DNA of 64,000 nt. It comes from Hesseltinella vesiculosa. Taxonomy: Eukaryota > Mucoromycota > Mucoromycetes > Mucorales > Cunninghamellaceae. This document shows positions 11,219 to 22,853 of this stretch, piece by piece. The notes under the pieces were generated by a model, which ran no database searches, had not been told where the DNA came from, and saw nothing but the letters and a program-made list of their open reading frames with translations. Every line of letters starts with the position of its first letter. Position 1 is the stretch's first letter. The DNA lies in assembly GCA_002104935.1 (NCBI GenBank), contig MCGT01000023.1, forward strand, positions 124,001-188,000. The letters are read 5' to 3'. The translations under genes were made by a program, and so were the position numbers.

Positions 11219-12047
11219 ATGGACGAATCAACCGAATTGAAGGTGGTGCTGCCCGGCGACATTATACCCATGGAAGAATTAAACAGCGAAAGCACGTTAA
11301 TACTTGGCCCCGGCTTGCGGCAAGAAGGTGATCAAATCGTAGCCATGAAGGCTGGTATTCTGATGAATGCCGGAGATCGATGGTGGATTGAAAGCAGTCA
11401 AAAACGGGTAAGACCCTGACATGACTTGTTAACTTCTCCGGATGGTAGTGTTGAACCACTTTTCCTTTCAAAACTGTAGTACGTTGCTGCCACTGGCGAA
11501 TCGGTACTTGGCATTGTGACAGCAAAGATGGGTGAGTATTATCGATTAGACATTGGCACAGCCCGACCAGCTATTCTTCATCAGCTTGCATTCGAAGGAG
11601 CCACCAAACGCAACAAACCAAACATTGGCCTGCGATCTCTTGTGTACTGCCGGGTCAACTTGGCCAACCCTGATATGGAAGCTGAATTGGACTGCGTCAA
11701 CCCCACCACTTCCAAAGCGGATGGTTTTGGTGAATTGAAACACGGCTTTGTCTTTAGCTGCTCTTTGGGACTTTGCCGAAGGTATGCCATTTGCCAAAAA
11801 AAAAAAAATGAGGGGGGGGAGACGACTGACTGCTCTGCTTGTTAGGCTCCTCGATCCTTCAACGGCCATTCTCCGACTCCTTGGCGAACATATTCCTTTC
11901 GAGCTAGCCATTGGGATGAACGGCCGCATATGGATCAACTCCAACAGCTGCAAAGAAACCATCTTGATCAGCAATGCCATCCAAAACTCTGAATACCTAA
12001 ATACAGAACAATGCGAAGCCATGGTGAACAGTCTGGTAGCTCAATAA
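11219..12047 (+). CDS. RRP40: Exosome RNA-binding cap subunit Rrp40 (EXOSC3)
   Basis: Three exons (11219-11407, 11480-11781, 11846-12047) encode 230 residues. The order is an N-terminal barrel segment (PGDIIP, GPGLRQEGD), an S1 domain (YVAATGESVLGIVTAK, FEGATKRNKPNIG) and a C-terminal KH domain with the diagnostic GMNGRIW motif. The spacing and length fit Rrp40 rather than Rrp4 or Csl4. The protein is a cap subunit of the nuclear and cytoplasmic RNA exosome and helps thread RNA to Rrp44. The stop overlaps an AATAAATAAAT cluster that probably serves as polyadenylation signal, 65 bp before the convergent SNF5 stop. Confidence 0.95.
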
Positions 12048-12112
12048 ATAAATTGAATGGGCATCAAAGCATACAGTCGATTTTACAGAAAAAAAAAAAA
12101 AAAAGCGGGAAT

Positions 12113-14176
12113 CTAAAATGGCTGGGCAATGAAACGAGGGGAGCCATGAGGAGGGGTTTGGCCGTCATGACCAGCAGCTTCAGCTGCAATGTTCTGCCGT
12201 GCGCGCATGGCACTCTTTCGTTGAGAATGGGTCCCTTCGGGTGTGGATCCTCGAAAACCATTGGTAGGCATGTTGACATTGGCAAAGAACTGCTCATCGG
12301 TCAGCTCTATGTCGGGCTGGGTTTCGTGATTCGTACGGTTGGTTTTGAGCGGTTCACGATCAGGCAAGATGATGCCTCGGCGGCCCCTGGTCTGACGTCG
12401 TTTTCGCCTAATATAAACCAACAGTGTGAATAGGCAAGGCTGGGCTTCATTTTTTTTTTTTTTTGTTTACCTGGCTTCACGTAAACGATCCTTTTCGTTC
12501 TTCAGGAGCTCCGCATCCGATAACTCCATAATGGCAGGTGTGAATAGCTCCAAGGCACTGGTTTCACGAACGACCGATTGCACAGGAGGAAGGAAGCTAT
12601 GCTTGAGATCGTCGTCCACCACTGGCCCATCAAATTCATGGCCAACAACGAGCAAAGACTTGGTATAGACATGGACTTGTTCGCGGATCGAGTGGGCAAT
12701 GGCCGTTTTAAATTCACCACCGAGTCCTAAATCATTGGCAAGCATTTCCGAAAATTCCTCGGGCGAATTTTGCGAGCAGCCAATGTCCCATTCAAACTGA
12801 TCAATCAGCTGCCTGTGACCCACAGTGATGTCAAGCTAGGCGAGAGAAAGGTGAGCCAAAGAACAAAAAAAAAAGCCTACCCATGTTTTTTTTCTGACCG
12901 TGTACCTTGATGAGCATTCGGAGTTCATTGTTATTTTTGGTTGCGATGGCGTGTGGTGGAGGTTGTGTAGCATCAGAGGGTTCTTTGTTAGCTGTAGAGT
13001 CGTCTGCATCCGAAGCTTCGTTGGTGACCATGCTGGAGGCGTGTAGATAAAAGTCTTGGACTTGTTCACGGATGGATCGAGCAATCTGAGGTATAAAAGA
13101 AGATGGAGGCAAGCGCAGATCTTCGCACATGACTTGAGCAAACTGTTCAGGCGTGACAAGGGATTCTGCCAAAAAAAAAAAAAAAAACAAAGGAACGCGT
13201 CAGCAACGCTCGACTAGAAGGTACAGATTACCATTGAGGTTCCATGTGAATGTGTCACGCAATTTGTAACCATCTGCCTCGAATTCTAATCGGATGGGTA
13301 ATAAACTGTCGTCTTTCGTCGCTTGCTCCTTCATGGCTGATACTGAACTGTAGAGCGGGAAAAAAAAGAGAGATGGTCATTTGGGTTTTGAGCAAAAATA
13401 CAATAAACATCGGCTTACAATTTCACAGGGGGTGTCCTTCGGATGTGCTTCTTGTCGTTGGGATAAAGCACTTTGCTTTGCATGCCAGTGCGGCTGTTGC
13501 CAAGACCTTGGTAGCCAGGGCCAAAAGTGGCGACGACACCCATGGGGCCTTGCATGCGAGTGCGTCGTTCCATTGTGCTGATTTCAATCTCTCGTTTTTT
13601 TTCTTGGGCAAGCTGGAGATGGCGCTTGTGTTGTTGGTTGAGGATTTCTTGATAAGCCAAGTCGTGTTGTTGGTACTGTTGCAGACTTTCCTTTTGGGCA
13701 GGGGTCTCGGCCTTGATGGGCTCGATTGGAGGAAGGCTAGGCTGTTGTACAGTGGACAAGGAAGGTGTGGATGGGCGCATCATGGTGGGTGTAGTGGGGC
13801 CGGCAGGCAGCATGGCTGGCCGGCCAGCATGGCCATGAGCAGCTTGGGGCGGCATGGCCATGGCAGGATGGAATTTGGCGTTGGGTGGCGTTGGCACCAT
13901 GCCTGCTGAGGGGATCATGCCGGGTCGCATCGGGAAACCTTGCGTGGTGGTTGGGGCGGTTGGGCGCGTATTCATCTTGGGGTCGATCATACTGGTGGGT
14001 GGAGGGGCGGCGGCGCCAGGAGCAAACATGTTGGGTGGTATGCCAGGAAAGTGCTGGCCAGCAGGGCGGCCTTGAGCGGCAGCAAACTGTTGTTGTTGCT
14101 GCTGCATGGCGATCATCGCAGCCATCCGCTGTTGTTGTTGCTGCTGTTGTTGTTGAAGCGTCAAGTTATTTTGCAT
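12113..14176 (-). CDS. SNF5: SNF5/SMARCB1 (Sfh1/Snf5) chromatin-remodelling subunit
   Basis: Five exons encode 597 residues. The start ATG is at 14176; a GTG lies just upstream in frame. The N-terminal 200 residues are a Gln, Met, Pro and Ala-rich low-complexity region with two polyglutamine runs encoded by mixed CAA/CAG. The C-terminal half has the two SNF5 repeats: the first around ESLVTPEQFAQVMCEDL and SIREQVQDF, the second around LDITVGHRQLIDQFEWDIG, EEFSEMLANDLGL and SIREQVHVY. The duplicated SIREQV motif is direct evidence of the tandem repeat. A basic RKRRQTRGRRG segment follows. The protein is a core subunit of SWI/SNF or RSC; which one cannot be decided because only one paralogue is seen. 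It converges tail-to-tail with RRP40. Confidence 0.93.
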
Positions 14177-14615
14177 GGTGTACACAAAAACAGTGAGGAA
14201 GATGGAGGCGATGATTTACAAATCAAAAGAGGTGCAAGAGAGTGGCTGGATAAATAACAATGACAACACTATATAGAAAAAAGTACAAGTCACGCAATCA
14301 CGCACAATGCACTAGAGAAACAATTCTCTGACCAAAAAAGAAGGGTAGTTGATTGGGTTGGAAAAGAAAAGAGTCAAGAAAAAAAAAAAGGTGGTGACCA
14401 AAAAAAAAAAAAGGGAGGATTTTTTTTGGTCCGTCGCTTGTCGCCAATCAAAGCAGCGGTCACGGTTGCCTTGGAAACGCATTTTACACTTTGACACATT
14501 GGAACAGGCGTGAAAGGTTGCCTTCCTTTTTTTTTTTGTATGGATGATGTACTAGGAGAGGTAAAGGATGTCCCTTATTGTTTTTTTCTCTTGTTAAGAA
14601 TGGAGCGTTTTTATT
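14177..14615. other. Intergenic: SNF5 promoter and MIC10 3' flank
   Basis: About 440 bp with several A and T runs of 9-12 bases. It should hold the SNF5 promoter (right of 14176, minus-strand gene) and the MIC10 3' end. I see no reading frame or repeat to report. Confidence 0.5.
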
Positions 14616-15099
14616 CTAGACAGTGGGTTTTTCCTTTTTGAATTCGACACCAGGAACATGGTATGGGTGGAAGATACGCTAAGAGAAGAGAGGAGTGAGT
14701 GTCATTGTGAGGATTCGTTCGACAGAGATGTCCGCGGGTCTTACTTGAGCATCGGCATAGGCGACACCGAAGCCCCAGCCGGTGGAAATAGCAATGGGCC
14801 ACGTTCGCTCTAAAAAAAAAGGTGTTGAAGTTTATCGCTCGTTATAAGCAGTAAAAGCACTTACTCTTGAACAACAAGGCCGAGGCCACAATACCAACAC
14901 TAAGACCAAGACCAGTCTTCACAACAAAGTTAGAAATGACACGATCCCACTAATGAAGAAAAATAATAAACAGTGTTTTGGGTTAGAAATCAGTCTTGGC
15001 CGTCTTGGCTCGAGCATCAGGGATGGTAGTCGCTGTTTTCAATCTGACTGTGCTTGCCTTGTGAGAGAGGAGATCTTCACTGACGATTTTGTCGCTCAT
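14616..15099 (-). CDS. MIC10: MICOS subunit Mic10
   Basis: Four short exons (15099-15058, 14949-14865, 14809-14745, 14678-14616) give 84 residues. After a 13-residue head the protein has the family's KWDRV motif, a first membrane hairpin with glycines spaced every other residue (VKTGLGLSVGIV), the FKKRTWP loop, a second hairpin (STGWGFGVAYADAQ) and a short charged tail. This two-helix glycine-zipper layout is that of Mic10/MINOS1, which oligomerises in the mitochondrial inner membrane to bend crista junctions. Intron 1 needs a GC donor (AAG|GCAAGC) because the K-W-D junction is only formed that way. Length fits the family (about 75-100 residues). Confidence 0.93.
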
Positions 15100-15364
15100 C
15101 GCTACTGGATTAATAAAATAAAAAAGTCAAAGAAAAAAAAAAAAAAAAGTAAACGAAAAAAATTGGTCACCCCCCGTTGTCCACTCCCGTCTTTTGACAG
15201 CCCGACGGCCCCCGACTGGGAACCGATGAACAACGAGTGTTTATTGCCACTTTTTGGCATTGGAAAGGAGGTATAAAAACGATAGCTGGTTGATATTTCG
15301 TGTAGGTAGCATGCGTCTATGGGATAAACATGGTACCCGTCCAGAAAGGCAGGGACGGGCGGTG

Positions 15365-17375
15365 TTAAAGGACGTCTGAGTCTTGGGAGCTCTGAGCGGT
15401 GCATCGAGTCATGGATCCATACAAGGCAGGTGGATGGTCACCCAAAGGTGACTGGAAAACAAGAAAAAAAAAAAGGCATATTATCAATAAGTGAAAAGGA
15501 CGTGTCTCTATGGCGCATACCTCTTCGTCCTGAAAAGACATTGGCGTGTCGAGGCTAGATTTGGATAAGGTGCGGGACGCATAGACGCCGAGGCGGAAGA
15601 TGGGGATGGTGCACCCGTGCACCACGACCGAGGCCAAGACCAGAAAATAAGTGATGGGCTCAAACATGGCAATGGTCGAGGGCGCAAGGTTGTACTGCCG
15701 GGCAGCCTGAATGGCCAGGGTGTAGTAAAAGATGGCACCAACGCCAATAGGCCCAAACCAGCCAACGAAGACGGCCTCGCGCCAGTTGCGGATGGCAGGA
15801 ATGTACTTGTAAATGGCCATGATCACCGGCAATCGTCGGAAGAGGAGGACAAGGATGGCAAGGAGCACCAACTTGATCCAGTTCATATGGATTTCAGCAT
15901 TGACAAAACTTGACCAAGGCTAGGTTACAAAAAAAAAATACGGCATTCACTTTGAGTAACAGCAGAGATGACGGCGGCAGCTTACAATGGTAGCACCAAT
16001 GTAGACAAAAGTATTAAGATTCAGAAGCATTTCAGTCACCTGAAGGCAAGACGGAAAAACATCAGGCTGTTTTCTTTTTTTTTTTTTTGGCGGAGAGCTT
16101 TACCTGCATGATGTGAGTGTCTTCCGTTTCTTGGTTGAACCAGTCATCCCAGGTAATAGCATTGCCAGCAATGAAACAAGCCAGGAGATCATCGCAGCCC
16201 AGCATATCTACAAGACCCATCAAAAAAAACTATAGCAGAGCGTAAAAAATGGCCATCCCATGACAACGTCGGAGTAGGTCTTTAAGTCTTACAGTAAAAG
16301 CGATGGCAAAGACAAGGAAAGATTCGTGATCAATGATTTTTCTGTCATGGAAAAAAAGAGTCGTTCAGGCAATGTCCATTGGACCGAGGGATTTTTTTTT
16401 TCGGGCACTTGCTTTTGTTTGGCTTTTTGCAAAAGGAATTTTGCCCCATGACCCAGAACGATCCCAAGGACGACGGACATTCCGATGTTATACAGTAGAA
16501 TCTTGACGGTCCATGTGGCTACTGCTTGTGCGACTGAGCCATGCAGGAGGAAAATGGCCAAGAACAAAAACGGATAACCTAGCCCGTCGTTGGCAGCGCT
16601 GGAGAGGTACATTCAGCAAGATCAGGAGACGCAGCGCTTTTTGGTGCAAAAGGTTTACCTTTCAGCAGAAATAATGTGGCGGATGTTGGGAGGCACATAT
16701 TTTTCGGCAAAATGGCCCTGGACAATGGAATTAGCAAGCACAGGATCTGTGGGTGTAAAGCAAGCCGCCAGCATCAGCGCTTCCAGCTTGAGACCACCGC
16801 AGAAGCAGAAACAGGAGGTTTAGAAATTACCACTTTGTCATTTCTAAGCTTACGTAGGACAAGGATGGGAAGATGAATTCGACACATAGCGCGCTTGCGA
16901 TCCACATATACACCATGACTGGACCGAGCAATAGGCTGAGGGATTTTCCTTGCGTGAAAAGGTACCGTTTTGGCAAAATTATACCAGCTGCCATCACCTA
17001 TTTCATGCAACCGTTCAAGGAGGTGAGTCGTTCCTGAACGAAAAAAAAAAGGTTGTGTACCTGGATGGCAATCACAATGCGAGTGAGCTGGCCAGTGAAG
17101 TCATTTTCGTATTCCCATCCATTCAAATTGATAATGTTTAAACAGACAGGGCCGAACAAGATACCAAAGGCCAGGGCAACGACTACAGTAAGGCATCATA
17201 AAAAAAAAATAGGCGATGAGGGTGAAAATAGATCATGTACGAAGGTTTAGGGTTTACAGGCTTCAGACATGTAAAGACGCTCTTTGATGGCCATGGAACA
17301 CAGGCCAAAAAGTAAAATGAAGCCTCCCAGGGCCAATGAGATCGTGGACACTGTACTTTCTACCGAGATTTCCAT
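15365..17375 (-). CDS. Na+/H+ antiporter, fungal Nha1/Sod2-like (CPA1 family)
   Basis: Ten exons encode 470 residues beginning at the ATG at 17375. Hydrophobic segments are spread along the length, consistent with about 12 membrane helices. Diagnostic motifs are ACFTPTDPVLA (residues ~136-145), the ion-site motif ESAANDG (170-176), FIAGNAITWDDWF and GWFGPIGVGAIFY near the C-terminal end of the core. These identify a cation:proton antiporter of the plasma membrane or endomembranes. The cytoplasmic tail is very short (about 50 residues), unlike the long tails of yeast Nha1. Intron 5 needs a GC donor (CAAAA|GCAAGT) to keep the frame into KKIIDHESFL. Probable role: Na+/K+ and pH homeostasis; ion preference cannot be read. 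Confidence 0.92.
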
Positions 17376-18692
17376 TCTTTCTTGACAGAAAAAGCAAAAG
17401 CAAAAAAAAAAAAAAAAAAAAAACCGGAGGAAGCTAAAGAGAAATGACTGTCATTCATGCACCCATTTTCTCTTTGAATGGGTTGCCTTTTTTGGTTTTA
17501 TCAAGGTCACCTAGCAAAAATAGCGCATCTGCGGCGATTGGCGGCCAACTCGATAGCATTGGAATACAAACGCATATCCTGATCTCTTTGTTCCAACCAT
17601 GCATCCCTTTATTACTTTACACTCGTATTTACCGCTTTCCAGGAATCTCCCTTTCCCCTGTCAAAACTGGCCGATGAACAGCATTCCTTTTTTGCCCTCC
17701 TCCAAAAAAAAAAAGTTCATCGGGGTTGGCCTCAACATGTGAGGTATTTTAGCTTTACCGGGTCACAAGGTTTAAAGGCAATGACGTGAAGGGTATGGTG
17801 ACATTCGGGACAGAAGGGGCTTCAGCCATGGATAGACGGCCGTGCGCTTGGCGTCGCCTACCGAGCACGCTGAAACAGAAAAAAAAAACACCAAGGAGGT
17901 TGGCCATAAATGGGACAGGGTCTTAATTTCTGCCATGCTGTGCCTCCCTAACTTTTTCCGTCAGCAAATACTGCAATTTTTTTATATGGCACGGTTGTGG
18001 ATCGGTGTGAAATTTTATATGGACGCATGAATGCTGACAAAAATCAGGCTGATTGCATAGAAAGAATAGGCACGGAAACTCACGTTCCACAGGCTAATGC
18101 AGAGAAGCCAAGTGCTTGCTTTTTATCAGCTTGATTTTTTTTTGACTCCTTCCTTGTTTCTTATCAATGTCAATAATTAGAAATGATATAATGGCAGAAG
18201 AATAAGTGTTTTGCGTAAAAAATGACAACGGATGCTTTGTGCTTTGCAAACTTTTATACTGCGATCAGACCAGCCAAGTCAGAATTTATCATTGAAGAAA
18301 ACTGAGGGAATTTGGACTGGGCATTGGACGATAATGGGTGACATTGTGGCGACATTACGCAGGTTGGAGAGCACTGGAACTGTTGGATATTGGACAGGTT
18401 GGAGAGCATTGGAGCGGGACCAATTGGCCTTAAATCCAGCAGCTCCAGCGCTCTCCCGCCAGCTCCTTTTTCTAGACTCTTTCGACCTCCGATTTTCACT
18501 TTTTTTTGCAGCGAGCCTCACTACCGCCGCTGCTGTTCACGAGGCACAGCGCCGTCTTCATGAAACTTGTGTTAGCTGCTCCATTCCCATCTCGCTGGAA
18601 CGGTTGCACATGAATCAAAATCGTGGGTAGGGGTAAGTCCATAACCTTGCTTGTTAGAAATGTGGTTTTACTTCTGTGTCATTTTGTTTTAG
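17376..18692. other. Intergenic, unassigned
   Basis: About 1.3 kb with A and T runs and no recognisable protein. Two points are visible: a repeated GGTTGGAGAGCA(C/T)TGGA phrase at 18362-18414 and an open plus-strand frame at 18333-18630 that may be 5' sequence of the next gene, but I could not join it to the downstream exon with a valid splice phase. Confidence 0.4.
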
Positions 18693-19732
18693 AGTGCTCC
18701 CGTCTGGTTTTTGCCAAAACAACAAGCATGTCTGAAAAAAAATGGCATATTTTATCACAATGGTAAACAAGTTCATACCAGGAAAAGGAAGTATGGGCAG
18801 AGTCAGGAACGAGTATCCACATGATCTGTCCTGCCACGTCTGACACAGGGCGTCCGATTTTCACTTTTTTTTCACTTTCCACTTTTTTTTTTTTCACTTT
18901 TTACTTTTTACTTTTTCTTTGACAATGACAGCATCCGAAAAATAATCCTCGCTATTGCAGAGGCTGCGATCAACCGAGATGCCAAGTGTTGGTCATTGCC
19001 AATGAGCTTGTGGACAAAAGTGGTACAGAAGTCTTTAGCTTGATTAAAGAGCACGCAAGTCCTGTAGGGCTACTACACGTAGCTAAAAAGATTGAACAAA
19101 AGTAAATTGCAGCATTTATGTAAGAGCCCCACTGATGCATCTTTAATTGTATTTATTAGTTGTGCATACATACATTTTAGCACACACGACAACGCCTCAG
19201 TTTTCTATAATCGATATAATAACAAGGCGATCAACTTGGGCTCGTTTGGGGGGCGCGTTCAAGCTACCCGGCTTAAGAATGGGGCGCTGGTTGTTTATAG
19301 TCAGCAGGAAATTCATTTTGGCAACCCGAACCCATCCACTCCTTCACCACCTGCCGCTTCGTCGTCGTCCCTTGCTGTTTTTCGTCGACCAGCTTCAGCC
19401 AAGCTCACATTAGACAGCACACCTGTTCCTGCCTCACCCACACCCTCACCTCCACCTGCCTCACCGATGTCAGCTGTCACCATCACTCCCGCACCTGCCT
19501 CGCCCACATCAACGATCAGCACGGTAGAAACTCAACCTGGCTGGAAAAGGTAGATGAGCAAACGGATACTAAACATTACTTACATAGAGCATTGCATTGT
19601 AGAAAAATCTTCGAGTCTTGCCAATTACTTGAAGAAGAAATTGAAGCAAAACGCGCCAAAATTGAGGCAATGAACAAAGAACTCTGCTATCTCGAAGAAC
19701 AACATTCTGCATTGAAATCATATCTGACATAA
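18693..19732 (+). CDS. Unrecognised protein, 5' end unresolved
   Basis: Four exons (18693-18812, 18932-19101, 19181-19549, 19588-19732) join in phase to 267 residues ending at TAA; every intron is GT-AG. The first exon has no usable ATG in this frame, so an upstream exon is missing. Visible features: a basic stretch (HTRKRKYGQ), a small cysteine cluster YCRGCDQPRC, a globular segment with LGSFGGRVQATRLKNGALVVY, a Pro/Ser/Thr-rich linker built of repeated PASPT units, and a C-terminal Glu/Lys-rich coiled coil of about 45 residues. I do not recognise the family. The clean splicing and lack of stops argue for a real gene, but it abuts a dead retrotransposon and could itself be mobile-element derived. 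Confidence 0.5.
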
Positions 19733-19784
19733 TAAATGAATATCTACGCGTGAGGCAGTTTATCAAAGCTCTATCCTGTGCTAT

Positions 19785-21421
19785 TTTTTTTTTTTTGACA
19801 TCAAGACGATCAGAGATTTTATTTGGCAGTGAGGTAGCTAGGCAAGGGGTCAAGGAAAAGAGGTAGCAAGGAATCAGCTTAAAAGGTAACGGGGAGAAGA
19901 GACGGGATTCATCACGTAGAAGTTGGATGGACTTGTTCACAGAAGAAGAGAGCTAAGACACCACAGCAAGTTTTGCTGAAAGGGGGTCTAAGGAAAGAAG
20001 GTGGACCTTGAAGCACATTGGATATCCTCCGTGCCTGCAAGGCCGGATGTTGAGTCGTTGGAAACAGGGCGCCAATGCCCCCAAGATGACGAAGGAGGAG
20101 GATCAGGTCCATAGGAATCCTGGGGAACGTTTTCCCGTTGAAGAGTCATGATTCCTCGGTAGAGTAAACAGCCAGAGGTAGCATTGCAGCTTGGAGGCAA
20201 CAAGGGAATTCCACGCCGTGGTCTTCCCCGCCAGAGACAGTGGCATGGAGCCATGCATATGTAGTGAGGTTTGAGTTTTCCGTAGGAGGGCAGAGAAGAA
20301 GTCTAGGACTTGTGCTTGGGACAGGGCCAACGGGATTCCCAGATAGATACATGCAGTCGGTGAGGCGGCAGTGGCAGGTTGGGCAGCGTCGATGCTGTGG
20401 GCCTGCAAGGCTGACGACATGATCGGATCCAGGGGTCGACCAGGCATGACGCTGACAGCTATCTTGGTGCAGTAGAGAGAGGCATTGGAGGCCAAGCCAT
20501 ATGCCGAAAGCGCAGACATGCCACGCTCTCTATCCCGAGCGCATGGCGCAAAGACTAGGAGGTCGTCTGTATATGCCAGAAATTTGAGCCTAGTTGGCAT
20601 GGAGGGTCGTAGTGACGTGGGTGAGGTCAACGCTCGCAGCAGTGGTGATGGTGCGACTGGTCCTGGAATACGAAGCCGGTTAAGTCGGGGTCAGCGTCCA
20701 GCAAGCGTAGCAACGGGTCCATGGCCAAGATTGAAAAGCATGGGGAGAGGGAATCGCCTTGTCGAAGACCACGGCATTGGCCATTGGGACGGACTTGGAT
20801 GTCAGTAGAGAAAAATAAGGCACCCATCGCGCTAACCGGAGAACTAGGGACGCCATAGGCTGACAGGACTGCAGAAAGCTACTCCGGGTGCACTCTGTCG
20901 TATGCCTTTTCCTGGTCGAATGATAGTGCAACTGCTGGAGACTTGGATCGTCGCGCGTCGTCAATAGCCATGCGGGCAATAAGTGGGTTTTCGAGTATGA
21001 ATCTGCCCTGTACAAAGCCACCTTGTAGCTGATGGATGGTGGAAGCACACAGGGATTGGAAGCGAGCGGCAAGGATACGCGTGAACATTTTCGCATCTGT
21101 GTTTATCAGTGCAATGGGACGCTAATTGGCAAGCAGCTGTAGGTCATCTTTCTTGGGCAGGAGGGAGGCCACGATTTGAGACCAGGAGCTTGGGACAGGG
21201 CCAGAGTGGAGTGCATCATTGTAAACTTTTTCGACTATGGGCTGAAGTGGAGGGTGCTGAAAAAGGAGGTGCAGGATCTGATACGGCAATCCGTCCAGGC
21301 CAGGGCAGCTTCTTCGGGGGCATCGTTTACTGGCGTCGAGTAAGTCAGTGATGGGGGCTATCAAGGCATGTAGGACCTGGGTCGAAGCACGGGCAGAGAC
21401 AGGGATGGCGCCAATCAAGTA
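19785..21421 (-). mobile_element. 5'-truncated, disabled LINE (non-LTR) reverse transcriptase
   Basis: On the minus strand the fragments spell the reverse-transcriptase core in order: PGLDGLPY, RPIALINTDAKMFTRILA, HQLQGGFVQGRFI, LSFDQEKAYDRVHPE, GLRQGDSLSP and AYTDDLLVFA (the catalytic box, with T where A is usual). Two in-frame TAG codons (at 21124-21122 and 20881-20879) interrupt it, both where a tyrosine is expected (NYRPI and PEYL), and frameshifts occur near 20627 and 20110. The endonuclease domain and any first ORF are missing from the 5' side. The 3' side ends in a run of A (read as T at 19784-19797), as expected for target-primed insertion. It is therefore a dead, truncated insertion. 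Confidence 0.88.
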
Positions 21422-22853
21422 AACCGCCGCACGCCTAAGACAGTATCAATCTTTCACAGGAACCAAAAAAGGTTGCACGAGCGGAGTGTTAAATCAGGGC
21501 AGGTGTGCGTCATCGTATAGCATGTTGACTATCCAGCCTGGGAGTGAGGGGCTACAAGGGGATAGATTCAAATGGTATAGATGGTGTGTAAGCTTTCCCT
21601 TCAATACCACACCACTGGTGTATCATGCCGTTGGCGTATGCCACGAACCGCCTTGTCAGGGGATGTCTGCCGCTTTTCTCCTACCAGGTTTCCCAGTGAT
21701 AAACCAATAGGAGCAATATAGTAAAGATTGTGCGAAATTACCAGAGTTTAGGCTTCATTGCACCCTCATCGGCAACCTTCCGTCTTCCTCAGTCTACATG
21801 CCTTTTTAAAAGACCAGATCAGTCGCTTCTACTTCCAAATCGGGAGATGCTGCTGTTCTTTCGGCAGCTTTACGCCAAACAGTCTAACGGGTATATGAGT
21901 ACCTACTATGGCCATTTATCATTTCTGCAGATGCCAATAGGCTCAGAAAACAGAGTGTGACTAGGTTGTGATGTGGTTTTGCGCCCATGTTGTAAGGTCG
22001 ATGCTTTTTGTTCAGGTCGCCAATGTGAAGGGATCACTCTGAAGAAAAAGCATGGCAGAGCTTTTGAGCCGCTAGATCTAGGTGGGTATATCGGCGCAAT
22101 ATATCGTAAACGGTGATGCTGCAGAATAACCACGTCGATCGGCCACGGTCGCTGGTCTGCGTTTTAGTTTGACCTCTGATCTTCCAGAAAAAAAATAAAA
22201 AAAAAGAGGGGCAAAACAGCCTCCAAAAATCAACGGCGGACTATAGCTCCAAACTTGGTCTGCCGTTCTTATATGTTGAGAGTCATCCGTGATGCCAAAT
22301 CTCTGCAACATCTTACTTGTTCCTTTTGATGTCCCAGGCTCATTTTCCCAACCTCCTTTTTTCTATTGGAAAAACAGGTTGTGCCACACAGTATTTCTGA
22401 ACGAACCGATCGATGAGAAATTTGCATGGAAACGATAGGTCATGATGAACGGCGATGCTGAAAAAATCAAATCGTTTGGCGATGACTGCCCAGCCTATGT
22501 CGGATCGGTTGAGCCTTGACATCTCGGTATGGCCAGCCAAAAAAAAAAAAACGTTTTCCCAGGGGACCAAGAGGCGCTTGGGACAAGCATAGACCTCAGG
22601 GTTGACGGCTACCCAAGATTCCCCATGCAAGACGCAGAATGAACATAATTGGCTACAGGAAAATTGCGGGGAATTCAGCCGGTTGACTCGATTCTTGCAG
22701 GAATTCATCCCATTACAAGGTTCGATTTTTTTTTGGTGATCGATCACATGGCAATGTCTGGCAATGAACTATGAAAGAGAGGCTACAGCAGCAATTAAGC
22801 ATTCGCATCTGCTTTTTCTTCTTCTTTTACACCTCTTCTTTTCTGTATTTCTA
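21422..22853. other. Intergenic with repeat remnant
   Basis: No gene could be supported on either strand. It contains foldback-family copy E at 22443-22560 and A-runs. The T-rich stretch at 22815-22850 lies just before the next ATG. Confidence 0.5.
22443..22560 (-). repeat. Decayed copy E of the foldback-repeat family
   Basis: On the minus strand: T-run, TTGGCTGGCC, CCGAGATGTC-AAGGCTC, an ACCGATCCGAC block, AGGCTGGGCA, and GATTTGATTTTTTCAGCATCGCC. The last block matches CTGATTTATTTAGCATCACC of copy B and TGATTCTTTCAGGTCGACC of the foldback. It lies about 300 bp upstream of the gene at 22854. Confidence 0.55.

Noticed and set aside
18232..18630. Open frame ending in ETCVSCSIPISLERLHMNQNRG as first exon of the gene at 18693
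   Set aside because: No donor near 18620-18633 joins to 18693 in the needed phase; the only good GTAAGT follows an in-frame TAG. Left as intergenic.
20879..21124. TAG reassignment to tyrosine in the reverse transcriptase
   Set aside because: All other genes in the window use standard stops and RPN2, MIC10 and GEMIN5-region genes end cleanly at TAG or other stops. The element also has frameshifts, so decay explains it.
22680..22740. tRNA-like GGTTCGA sequence near 22718
   Set aside because: No matching acceptor, D or anticodon stems surround it.
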